Source: Deltaproteobacteria bacterium
GTDB lineage: Bacteria; JAUYMQ01
Direction of reading: 5' to 3'
DNA: 5,812 bases
NCBI GenBank assembly: GCA_030698575.1
Contig: JAUYMQ010000550.1
Coordinates: 1-5,812, forward strand
Part shown: piece by piece, positions 1 to 5,812 of the stretch
Layout of the letters: each line of letters opens with the position of its first letter
How positions within the stretch are numbered: the stretch's first letter is position 1
Program-made: the position numbers and the translations under genes
Notes under the pieces: model-generated
Database searches by the model: none
What the model was told of the DNA's origin: nothing
The model's input: only the letters and a program-made list of their open reading frames with translations

Positions 1-166
1 GCAGGCCTCGACCGTGAAGCAGGCCGATCTTTGTCTCCGGCCTCCTGTGGCTCAATTTGGTCTTCTGGAATTTGAATCCTTCAATAAAATCGCGGAGTCG
101 GGATACCGCCACGCGATGGAAGTGCTCGAGCCGTGGTGGAAATCGATGGACGCGCCTGTTGGCTAG
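1..166 (+). CDS. Patatin-like phospholipase, C-terminal end only (partial)
   Basis: The first full codon is at base 2, and the frame stays open from the left edge to TAG at 164-166, giving 54 residues. The sequence includes ADLCLRPPVAQFGLL, then a stretch ending in ESGYRHAMEVLEPWW. An 'AD(V/L)xIRP...fgllDF' strand followed by an 'eaGYrAA' helix is how bacterial patatin-like phospholipases (RssA/YchK-type) normally end, so I read this as the last part of such an enzyme. Family members are Ser-Asp lipid acyl hydrolases; the catalytic GxSxG and DGG motifs would lie upstream and cannot be seen. The downstream peptidase start overlaps this stop, which suggests one operon. The assignment rests on a short C-terminal segment from memory of the family; the reading frame itself is more certain than the name. 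Confidence 0.65.
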   Translation, partial: QASTVKQADLCLRPPVAQFGLLEFESFNKIAESGYRHAMEVLEPWWKSMDAPVG

Positions 167-1217
167 GCGGGTCGCCGCACCCCTCTGCTTCCTCCTGAAC
201 CTCACCGCCTGCGCGCAACATGCGGGGCCGGCGGTCCCGGCCGCACCAGCCGGAGCCGCCGAACGGGGGGTGGAATCCGCTGCGGCGATGGACAGCCTTC
301 GCACGACGGTCGAGGCCCTCGTCGCGGGGGGTGGCAACCTCGGGCGCTTCCGCGCCCTCCGCGCCCGGGTTGATGAGATGGGCCTTGGCGCCCAGTCGCG
401 CGTCGAGCGGATCGATTGGTGGACCTTCCAGAAGAACCTGCTGATCGAGATTCCCGGCCCTTCCGATCGCATCATCTATATAACCGCGCACTACGACCGG
501 ACCGACGCCAGCCCGCTCAAGGTCGTGAGCCTCTTCCTGAACGGGCTGCCGGACGAGGCGCTCGGCTGGTCGTACCTTTCCGACGGCGCGATCGACAACG
601 CCACCGGCGTAGCCGTCGCGCTGGAACTGGCGCGCCATCTCGCCTCTTCGAAACCGCGCGACACCTACCGCGTGCTTCTGACCGGCGCCGAGGAGTCGGG
701 ATTGCGCGGCAGCCGGGCGCACGTGAGCCGGCTGTCGGAAGACGAGCGCGGGAGGCTCGCCTTCGCGGTAAACATCGACACCGTCGGCCTCGCGTCGAAC
801 GCGAATTGCGTCACGGAAAACGTCTCGAACTCCGACTTGCTCGCGGCTGCGCGCGCCGCCTCGAAATCGCTTGGCTATCCGCTCGAGGACGACCGGCTGC
901 CTTTCGGCGCCCACGGCGATTTCGCGCCGTTCCGGCGCACGAGCTTCGGGCGCGACGTCGCCTACGGGCTGATCTTCAACATGCCGGGGGGGCTTCTCCC
1001 GCAGCGGAGCTGGTTCACCGGGCCGCTCTCGGCGCCGGTGATCAACTTCTCCGCCTGTGGGCTGGTGGGGCCCTCCGACTACCTCGCTTCGGCAACGCTC
1101 CTGCCCGTGGGCCAGCTTCACGGTCCGCGCGACCGGACTTCCGGCGTGGATCGCGAACGCCTGTTCGAGCAATACGCTATCATCCTTAAACTACTGGGGT
1201 CAGACCCCTTTATTTGA
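159..1217 (+). CDS. M28-family zinc peptidase, predicted lipoprotein
   Basis: A 352-residue protein (from TTG 159) that probably acts as a metallo-aminopeptidase or related hydrolase outside the cytoplasm. The first 18 residues, MARRVAAPLCFLLNLTAC, form a lipoprotein signal: Arg pair, hydrophobic core, lipobox LTAC with acylated Cys18. The M28 metal site is complete in order: HxD (H111, D113), DNATG (D146, bridging ligand), EE (E178 catalytic, E179 ligand), NID (D207), and a late LHGPRD motif (H321). In the usual 'SDHxPF' block this protein has GDFAPF with a His two residues earlier (H252). An ATG at 57 is in frame, but it would add 34 Arg/Ser-rich residues ahead of the signal and overlap the patatin gene by 110 bp, so TTG 159 is preferred. 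No strong Shine-Dalgarno is visible there; reinitiation after the overlapping upstream stop is likely. The last nine or ten residues (…LKLLGSDPFI) and the stop lie in the palindromic repeat. Substrate unknown. Confidence 0.88.
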   Translation: MARRVAAPLCFLLNLTACAQHAGPAVPAAPAGAAERGVESAAAMDSLRTTVEALVAGGGNLGRFRALRARVDEMGLGAQSRVERIDWWTFQKNLLIEIPGPSDRIIYITAHYDRTDASPLKVVSLFLNGLPDEALGWSYLSDGAIDNATGVAVALELARHLASSKPRDTYRVLLTGAEESGLRGSRAHVSRLSEDERGRLAFAVNIDTVGLASNANCVTENVSNSDLLAAARAASKSLGYPLEDDRLPFGAHGDFAPFRRTSFGRDVAYGLIFNMPGGLLPQRSWFTGPLSAPVINFSACGLVGPSDYLASATLLPVGQLHGPRDRTSGVDRERLFEQYAIILKLLGSDPFI

Positions 1218-1257
1218 ATCGACGATTAAATTAAAGGGGTCTGACCCCATTACTTTA
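1187..1257. repeat. REP-like double palindrome, core 1196-1248
   Basis: Two copies of a 13-bp palindrome, GGGGTCAGACCCC at 1196-1208 and its reverse complement GGGGTCTGACCCC at 1236-1248, face each other. The 27 bases between them also pair (1209-1221 against 1223-1235 with two mismatches), so 1196-1248 is a 53-bp near-perfect inverted repeat centred on 1222. Weaker pairing continues outward to about 1187 and 1257. The A/T-rich interior differs sharply from the GC-rich genes beside it. The design (short GC-rich palindrome plus A/T-rich flank, paired head to head) is typical of REP/BIME-like elements moved by Y1 (RAYT) transposases; I recall GGGGTCTGACCCC as common in such repeats but could not search. 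As RNA it would fold into a strong hairpin and could end or protect the peptidase transcript. Confidence 0.8.
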
Positions 1258-1262
1258 GAGGG
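1258..1262 (+). promoter_or_regulatory. Ribosome binding site of the VOC gene
   Basis: GAGGG lies four bases before ATG 1267, directly beyond the outer edge of the palindrome. Spacing is short but the G-rich run extends to the start codon. It supports ATG 1267 over the in-frame upstream ATG at 1057, which lies inside the peptidase gene, and over ATG 1282, which has no comparable site. Confidence 0.5.
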
Positions 1263-1266
1263 TGGG

Positions 1267-1713
1267 ATGGAAATCAACGGAATGGCGCACGTGATGCTGA
1301 CGGTGAGCGACTTTGCGGCCTGCAAACCCTTCTACGAGAAACTCCTGGGCGCCCTTGGAATGAAGCCCGTCATCGATTTCGACGGCATGTACTACTGCGT
1401 TGGCGGACGGACGGCGCTGGGAATCATGCGGGCCGATGAAAAGTACGCGAAGGAACGATTCGTGCAGACGCGCGTGGGACTGCATCACGTCTGTCTCCGC
1501 GCGCGCGAGCGCAAAGACGTCGACGAGGCTCATGTTTTCGTGAAGGAGCTGGGGGCAAAGATTGTCCACCCACCGGAGGAAGCGGTTTTCGCGCCAGGCT
1601 ACTACTCGGTGCTGTTCGAGGACCCCGACGGCATCCGTATCGAGGTGAACCACGTGCCGGGAAAAGGCCTCCTCGCTGAAGATTCCATGCGCTCCGGCCG
1701 CACCCCGCCATGA
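1267..1713 (+). CDS. VOC-family protein (glyoxalase/bleomycin resistance/dioxygenase fold)
   Basis: A 148-residue single-chain VOC protein, the usual length for two beta-alpha-beta-beta-beta modules. Module 1 begins INGMAHVMLTVSDF with His8 as likely first metal ligand, followed by the helix KPFYEKLLGALG and strands to residue 56. Module 2 begins GLHHVCLRARER (His74 the likely ligand) and ends FEDPDGIRIEVNHVPG with Glu126 as the usual last ligand. The metal site therefore looks intact and an enzyme is more likely than a bare binding protein. Members include glyoxalase I, extradiol dioxygenases, epimerases and resistance proteins; sequence alone does not choose among them. The frame stays open upstream to 1057, but that part translates the peptidase gene and the palindrome in another frame. 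A radical SAM gene follows after 12 bases, so the two are probably co-transcribed. Confidence 0.88.
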   Translation: MEINGMAHVMLTVSDFAACKPFYEKLLGALGMKPVIDFDGMYYCVGGRTALGIMRADEKYAKERFVQTRVGLHHVCLRARERKDVDEAHVFVKELGAKIVHPPEEAVFAPGYYSVLFEDPDGIRIEVNHVPGKGLLAEDSMRSGRTPP

Positions 1714-1725
1714 GGTCCGAGGGCC

Positions 1726-2586
1726 ATGGGCGTCGCCATCGCTGAAGTGAAGGTCCGCAGCATCCTGACGCGGGCCACGGGCTATCTCCGGACCGTCAGC
1801 TCCCACTCGCTCCAGCCCTACCGCGGCTGCACCTACGGAAACACCCTCTGCGGGGTGGGCTGCTACGTGCAGCACAATCGCTTTCTGACGCGCGACGCGC
1901 TCTGGGGGAGCTTCCTCGATGCGCGCGTGAACGCCGCGGCCGCCTACCTGGAGCAGCATGACCGGGAGCGGCGCTGGGCCCGGAGCGCGCGCGGCGACTT
2001 CGCGATCTTCCTTTCGAGCAGCACCGATCCCTTTGTGCCGCAGGAGCGCCGCTACGGCGTCACGCGCGGCGTGCTCGAAGCCATGCGCGAGGCGCCGCCG
2101 GACGCGCTCATCCTTCAAACCCACTCCCACCGCGTGACGGATTACCTCGATCTCTATCCCGAACTCGCGCGGCGGTGCGATCTTCGCGTGCATCTCTCGA
2201 TCGAGAGCGATCGCAACACGCTTCCGGGCCTGCCGCCCCCCGCAAGCCCGGTGGCGCGGCGCTTCGAGGCCGCCGCTGCCCTGAAGGCGGCGGGGTTGCG
2301 CGTGGTCATCACGGTTTCACCGCTGCTCCCGATTGCCGATCCCGAAGCCTTCTTCTCGCGCATCGCCGTGGTGGCCGACGCCGTGGTCATTGATCACTTC
2401 ATCGAGGGCGACGGTTCGCGGAGCGGGGAGCGCACGCTGCGAACCTCGCTCCCGGCCGCCATGGCCCGCGCGGACCCCGCGTCGACCGGGCTTGCCTACC
2501 GCGACCGGATGATCGCGATCGCGCGAAAGATCATGCCCGGGCGCGTGGGCGTCAGCATCGACGGCTTCGCCGGCCGCCTGACTTAG
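1726..2586 (+). CDS. Radical SAM protein, spore photoproduct lyase-like (COG1533 type)
   Basis: A 286-residue protein. Residues 31-50 contain PYRGCTYGNTLCGVGCY, in the place where SPL-like radical SAM enzymes have 'YRGC.hgC.YCya'. Three cysteines (C35, C42, C46) could hold the 4Fe-4S cluster, but the spacing is C-x6-C-x3-C, not the classic C-x3-C-x2-C. Further family marks are SSSTDPFVPQE (98-107, like 'STDPYqPxE'), the strand-end HLSIESD (156-162), then a PPASPVARRFEAAAALKAAG helix and VITVSPLLPI (194-203), like 'aPiiPg' of the family. A partial TIM barrel with bound SAM is expected, acting in the cytoplasm; the substrate is unknown. Real spore photoproduct lyase activity should not be assumed. 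ATG 1726 has GAGG at 1712-1715 ten bases before it and a second GAGGG nearly touching the start. It probably shares a transcript with the VOC gene. Confidence 0.8.
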   Translation: MGVAIAEVKVRSILTRATGYLRTVSSHSLQPYRGCTYGNTLCGVGCYVQHNRFLTRDALWGSFLDARVNAAAAYLEQHDRERRWARSARGDFAIFLSSSTDPFVPQERRYGVTRGVLEAMREAPPDALILQTHSHRVTDYLDLYPELARRCDLRVHLSIESDRNTLPGLPPPASPVARRFEAAAALKAAGLRVVITVSPLLPIADPEAFFSRIAVVADAVVIDHFIEGDGSRSGERTLRTSLPAAMARADPASTGLAYRDRMIAIARKIMPGRVGVSIDGFAGRLT

Positions 2587-2591
2587 GCTCG

Positions 2592-2621
2592 TTGGCCCCT
2601 GTACCCCGCCCCTGCTAGACT
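2592..2621 (+). promoter_or_regulatory. Possible sigma70-type promoter for msrB-lhr
   Basis: TTGGCC at 2592-2597 (4 of 6 matches to TTGACA), an 18-base spacer, and TAGACT at 2616-2621 (4 of 6 to TATAAT) with an extended TG at 2613-2614. It lies just after the radical SAM stop, where a promoter for the next unit would be expected. Transcription would start near 2628 and leave a leader of about 105 bases that contains both direct repeats. Seen by eye only and not scored against a matrix. Confidence 0.3.
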
Positions 2622-2651
2622 CGTCATTCGAACCCTGACAACTCTGGTAGA

Positions 2652-2719
2652 CGGCTCCGTTCTATTGCCGACTCTCATGTCGGCCTTGCGGGCGGCTCCG
2701 TTCTATTGCCGACTCTCAT
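2652..2719 (+). repeat. Two-copy 27-bp direct repeat in the msrB leader
   Basis: Identical 27-base copies occupy 2652-2678 and 2693-2719, 41 bases apart. Each starts CGGCTCCGTTC and ends GCCGACTCTCAT. Each copy has a small internal inverted pair (CGGC/GCCG). The first copy runs into GTCGGC (2679-2684), which pairs with GCCGAC (2667-2672) as a 6-bp stem with a 6-base loop; the same GTCGGC could instead pair with GCCGAC of copy 2 (2708-2713). The second copy ends one base before the msrB ribosome binding site. It may be a tandem duplication of a 41-bp unit with the second copy cut short, or a leader element; the function is unknown. Confidence 0.9.
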
Positions 2720-2724
2720 AAGGA
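2720..2724 (+). promoter_or_regulatory. Ribosome binding site of msrB
   Basis: AAGGA ends nine bases before ATG 2734, a normal spacing and the clearest Shine-Dalgarno in the window. GGAC (2722-2725) and GTCC (2730-2733) can form a weak 4-bp stem over part of it. Confidence 0.7.
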
Positions 2725-2733
2725 CTGACGTCC

Positions 2734-3132
2734 ATGGCCGACAAGATCGCCAAGCCCGACGCGGAGTGGCGCAAGCAGCTTACGCCGGAGCAGTACGAGG
2801 TCACGCGCCGGAAGGGGACCGAGCGCGCCTTCACCGGCGAGTACAACGACTGCAAGGACGATGGCGTTTACCGCTGCATCGGGTGCGGAAACGAGCTGTT
2901 CAGCTCGGCCGACAAGTTCAATTCAGGCACGGGGTGGCCCAGCTACACGCGCCCGACGGATCCCGGCGGGGTGATTACCGAAGAAGACGAAAGCCACGGC
3001 ATGCGCCGGATCGAGGTGATGTGCAGCCGGTGCGAAGCGCACCTCGGCCACGTTTTCGACGACGGTCCGCCGGAGACCGGCAAGCGTTACTGCATCAACT
3101 CGGCCGCCCTGAAGCTCGAACGGAAGAAGTAG
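2734..3132 (+). CDS. msrB: Peptide-methionine (R)-S-oxide reductase
   Basis: A 132-residue MsrB that reduces the R epimer of methionine sulfoxide in proteins, normally with thioredoxin as electron donor; no signal peptide, so cytoplasmic. Single MsrB domain over nearly the full chain: the N-terminal W12...[15 protein letters not shown], then TGEYND, zinc-binding pairs C48-x2-C51 and C97-x2-C100, the substrate loop [11 protein letters not shown] (61-71), [11 protein letters not shown] (103-113), and the catalytic RYCINSAAL with Cys120. The position where many MsrBs carry the resolving Cys ('LF.S/C..KF') holds Ser here, so recycling may be direct or use another cysteine such as C40. The length is standard for the stand-alone form, with no MsrA fusion. 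The start is well supported by AAGGA at 2720-2724. The TAG stop shares one base with the GTG of the following helicase gene, so the two are almost certainly co-translated. Confidence 0.97.
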   Translation: MADKIAKPDAEWRKQLTPEQYEVTRRKGTERAFTGEYNDCKDDGVYRCIGCGNELFSSADKFNSGTGWPSYTRPTDPGGVITEEDESHGMRRIEVMCSRCEAHLGHVFDDGPPETGKRYCINSAALKLERKK

Positions 3133-5812
3133 TGGAGAGCATCCCCTTCCATCCGATCGTCAGAGCCTGGTTCCGCCACACCTTCGCGGCGCCGACGGCC
3201 GTGCAGACGGCCGGCTGGGAGAAGATCGCCGCAGGCGACGACACCCTGATCGCGGCGCCCACCGGCTCGGGAAAGACGCTCGCCGCCTTTCTCTGGGCCG
3301 TGAACCGCCTCGTTGTGGCGGCCGAGAGCGGCGACCTCGAAGATCGCATCCAGGTCGTTTACGTCTCACCTCTGAAAGCCCTCTCGAACGACATCGAAAA
3401 GAACCTCCGCGGCCCCCTGAAAGAGATCCGCGATCTCGCCGAGGCGGCCGGGACGCCGCTCCCCGAAATTCGCATCGCCGTCCGCACCGGCGACACGCCC
3501 GGGCGCGAGCGCCAGCTCATGGTCCGGAAGCCGCCCCACATTCTCGTCACCACGCCCGAGTCGCTCTACATCCTGCTCACCGCCGGACGGAGCCGCGCCG
3601 CGCTCGAAAAGAGCGTCACGGTGATCGTCGACGAAATTCACGCCGTGGCCGGGGACAAGCGCGGCGCGCACCTGGCGCTCTCTCTCGAACGGCTCGACCG
3701 GCTGGCCGGCCGGGGGCTCCAGCGCATCGGCCTCTCCGCCACCCAGAAGCCCCTCGACGAAGTCGCGCGGTTGCTCGGCGGCGCGGCCCGCTGCGACAGC
3801 GACGGGCGCCCCCGCTGCGCCATCATCGACGCGGGCCACCGCCGCGAGCTGGACATTCGAATCGAGACCGGCGAGCGTGAGATCAGCGCCATCGCCACCC
3901 ACGAGCAGCGTGACGAGATCTATGATCGTATTGCCGAGCTGGTGGGGCAGCACCGCACCACCATCGTCTTCGTCAACACCCGCCGCCTGGTCGAGCGGGT
4001 GGCGCACGCGCTGAGCGACCGGCTGGGCAAGGACAAGGTCGCCGCGCATCACGGCAGCCTCTCGAAGGAGACCCGGCTCGCTGCCGAGCAGGGGCTGAAG
4101 GCGGGCGATATGCCCGTGGTGGTGGCCACGGCCTCGCTCGAGCTCGGCATCGACGTCGGGCACGTGGATCTCGTGGTTCACCTGGGCGCGCCGCGCGCAC
4201 TGGCCACGCTGCTCCAGCGCGTGGGGCGCTCGGGCCACTGGCTGGGAGCGGTTCCCAAGGGGATCGTCCTACCGCTCACGCGCGACGATCTCGTGCAGGC
4301 CGCGGCGGCCGTCCGGGCCATCTACGCGGGCGATCTCGACCGCCTCACAATCCCCGAGAACCCCCTCGATATCCTCGCCCAGCAGATTGTGGCCACGGCT
4401 GCGAGCGAGGACATTCCCGTGGAGGAACTCTGGGACATGGTGCGCCGCGCGCATTCCTACCGCGCTCTTCCTCGCGAAGATTTTGACGCCGTGATCGAAA
4501 TGCTCTCCGAGGGCATCTCGAGCCGGCGGGGGCGGCGAAGCGCGCATCTCCACTTCGACCGGGTGAACGGCGTCGTCCGCGCGCGACGGGGCGCGCGGCT
4601 CGCGGCCATCACCGGCGGCGGCGCGATCCCGGACACGGCCGACTACGACGTCATCGCCGAGCCCGCAGGCACCTTCGTGGGGCGCGTCAACGAGGACTTC
4701 GCCGTCGAGAGCCTCGCCGGCGACATCATCCTGCTCGGCAACCGTTCATGGCGGATCCTGCGCGTGGAAGCCGGGAGAATGCGCGTGGCCGACGCCGACG
4801 GTCTCCCGCCCACCATCCCCTTCTGGCTGGGCGAGGCGCCCTCCCGCACCGAAGAGCTTTCGGTCGCCGTCGCCGATCTCCGCCGCGAGGTGGCCGCCCG
4901 GCGGGACGATCCCGGCGCGGCCGCGGACTGGCTCGTCGCCGAAACCCGCGTCGACCGGAGCGGCGCCGAGCAGATCACCACTTACATCAGCGACGCCATG
5001 GCCGTTCTGGGCGCCATGCCCACGCTCGACACCCTTGTCGCCGAGCGCTTCTTCGACGAGTCCGGCGGCATGCAGCTCGTGCTGCATGCCCCCTTCGGCG
5101 GACGGATCAACCGCGCCCTCGGACTCGCGCTGCGCAAGCGCTTCTGCCTCTCATTCGATTTCGAGCTGCAGGCGGCTGCCACCGACGACGGCATCGTGCT
5201 CTCGCTGGGCGAGCAACACAGCTTCCCGCTCGAGAGCGTCTTCTCGATGGTGCGCTCGCACCTGTTCGAGGAGGATCTCGTGCAGGCGGCGCTCGCCTCG
5301 CCCATGTTCACCAACCGCTGGCGCTGGAACGTGACGCGCTCCCTCGCGGTGCTTCGTCACAGCGGCGGCAAGCGGGTGCCGATGCCCATCCAGCGCATGC
5401 GGGCCGAGGATCTGATGGCGTCGGTCTTCCCGGCCCAGATTGCCTGCGGCGACAACCACGCCGGCCCCATCGAGGCGCCCGATCACCCGCTCGTGAACGA
5501 AACGATCGATAACTGCCTGCACGAGGCGATGGACGCCGAGGGGCTCCGCCGCGTGCTCCAGCGCATCGAGGCGGGCGAGATCCGGACCGTGGCCATCGAG
5601 ACCCCGGCCCCCTCCCCCCTGTCCCATGAAATTCTCAACGCCAACCCCTACGCCTTCCTCGACGACGCGCCGCTCGAGGAGCGCCGCGCGCGGGCCGTCT
5701 CGCTCCGCCGCACCGATCCGGATCTCGCGTCGGGCATCGGCGCCCTCGACGAGTCGGCCATCGCCGAGGTGCGACGGGTCGCCTGGCCCGACGCCCGCGA
5801 CGCCGACGAGGA
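3132..5812 (+). CDS. lhr: Lhr-type large superfamily 2 ATP-dependent helicase (partial, 3' end missing)
   Basis: The frame is open from GTG 3132 to the right edge (893 codons, no stop). All helicase motifs are present: Walker A APTGSGKT (42-49, Lys48), motif Ia YVSPLKALSND, Ib TTPESLY, Walker B DEIH (167-170), SAT (202-204), IVFVNTRR (278-285), VVVATASLELGID (329-341) and QRVGRSGH (362-369, Arg fingers). Two RecA domains to about residue 400 are followed by regions in the place of the Lhr winged-helix and beta-barrel domains, and late on by NPYAFLDDAPLEERR (838-852), characteristic of Lhr. Family members translocate 3'-5' on single-stranded DNA and unwind DNA and RNA:DNA hybrids; they are linked to DNA repair. 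GTG 3132 is chosen because the sequence reaches FHPIVRAWF within six residues, the normal Lhr N-terminus, and GGAAG at 3122-3126 can act as ribosome binding site. The chain does not stop at the Lhr-core length of about 870, and its last residues look like the continuation in the long (about 1400-1500 residue) forms. Confidence 0.95.
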   Translation, partial: MESIPFHPIVRAWFRHTFAAPTAVQTAGWEKIAAGDDTLIAAPTGSGKTLAAFLWAVNRLVVAAESGDLEDRIQVVYVSPLKALSNDIEKNLRGPLKEIRDLAEAAGTPLPEIRIAVRTGDTPGRERQLMVRKPPHILVTTPESLYILLTAGRSRAALEKSVTVIVDEIHAVAGDKRGAHLALSLERLDRLAGRGLQRIGLSATQKPLDEVARLLGGAARCDSDGRPRCAIIDAGHRRELDIRIETGEREISAIATHEQRDEIYDRIAELVGQHRTTIVFVNTRRLVERVAHALSDRLGKDKVAAHHGSLSKETRLAAEQGLKAGDMPVVVATASLELGIDVGHVDLVVHLGAPRALATLLQRVGRSGHWLGAVPKGIVLPLTRDDLVQAAAAVRAIYAGDLDRLTIPENPLDILAQQIVATAASEDIPVEELWDMVRRAHSYRALPREDFDAVIEMLSEGISSRRGRRSAHLHFDRVNGVVRARRGARLAAITGGGAIPDTADYDVIAEPAGTFVGRVNEDFAVESLAGDIILLGNRSWRILRVEAGRMRVADADGLPPTIPFWLGEAPSRTEELSVAVADLRREVAARRDDPGAAADWLVAETRVDRSGAEQITTYISDAMAVLGAMPTLDTLVAERFFDESGGMQLVLHAPFGGRINRALGLALRKRFCLSFDFELQAAATDDGIVLSLGEQHSFPLESVFSMVRSHLFEEDLVQAALASPMFTNRWRWNVTRSLAVLRHSGGKRVPMPIQRMRAEDLMASVFPAQIACGDNHAGPIEAPDHPLVNETIDNCLHEAMDAEGLRRVLQRIEAGEIRTVAIETPAPSPLSHEILNANPYAFLDDAPLEERRARAVSLRRTDPDLASGIGALDESAIAEVRRVAWPDARDADE

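Noticed and set aside
81-1172. Long open frame on the minus strand opposite the M28 gene (363 codons)
   Set aside because: It mirrors the GC-rich peptidase gene codon by codon, is rich in Arg, Gly and Ala with no recognisable motif, and the + strand frame has a complete M28 active site. Such antisense frames are normal in high-GC genes.
1057-1266. Upstream extension of the VOC gene to ATG 1057
   Set aside because: These 70 residues would be an out-of-frame reading of the peptidase 3' end plus the palindrome; the VOC fold begins at MEINGMAHVML after a GAGGG site.
2635-2665. CTGACA at 2635-2640 as a -35 box with a -10 near TTCTAT
   Set aside because: The spacing to any A/T-rich hexamer is 19 bases or more and the hexamer match is poor; the TTGGCC/TAGACT pair upstream is a better, though still weak, candidate.
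2667-2690. GCCGAC/GTCGGC hairpin as a rho-independent terminator
   Set aside because: The stem is only 6 bp and is followed by CTTGCGGG with no U tract, so it lacks the features of an intrinsic terminator.
3366-4238. Long open frame on the minus strand opposite lhr (290 codons)
   Set aside because: Lies wholly inside the helicase motifs on the + strand and has low-complexity composition with no domain; a by-product of GC-rich codon use.
4748-5512. Open + strand frame of 254 codons inside lhr
   Set aside because: Translation is Arg/His/Pro-rich and without a fold, and the lhr frame through the same bases has clear family sequence to the window end.

Overview
The window is a compact, GC-rich stretch of bacterial chromosome. 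All recognisable genes are on the + strand and the gaps between them are short. The gene families suggest a high-GC Gram-negative with a lipoprotein export route, perhaps of a deltaproteobacterial or related environmental lineage. That placement is inference only; no marker gene here fixes the taxon. I see no prophage, CRISPR array, transposase gene, rRNA or tRNA.

Layout from left to right: (1) the last 54 codons of a patatin-like phospholipase, cut by the left edge (stop at 164-166). (2) An M28-family zinc peptidase lipoprotein, best started at TTG 159 so that it overlaps the patatin stop by 8 bp. (3) A near-perfect palindrome at 1196-1248, with outer partial pairing to about 1187-1257. It resembles REP-type repeats and supplies the last codons and stop of the peptidase gene. 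(4) A 148-residue VOC (glyoxalase/dioxygenase fold) protein. (5) A 286-residue radical SAM protein of the spore photoproduct lyase-like group with an unusual Cys spacing, 12 bp after the VOC gene. (6) A 147-bp intergenic region with a possible promoter, a 27-bp direct repeat in two copies 41 bp apart, a small hairpin and the msrB ribosome binding site. (7) msrB, peptide-methionine (R)-S-oxide reductase. (8) lhr, a long Lhr-type superfamily 2 helicase whose GTG start overlaps the msrB stop by one base; it runs off the right edge after 893 codons.

The genes read as two or three transcription units: patatin-M28 (coupled by overlap), VOC-radical SAM (12-bp gap, possibly separated from the peptidase by the palindrome), and msrB-lhr (1-bp overlap, led by the repeat-containing 5' region). 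msrB repairs oxidised methionine and Lhr-type helicases are linked to nucleic-acid repair, so the last pair may be a damage-response pair; this is inferred from adjacency alone.

I found no clearly new biological system. The best points for a second look are the palindrome that donates a stop codon, the non-canonical C-x6-C-x3-C radical SAM motif, and the duplicated element in the msrB leader.
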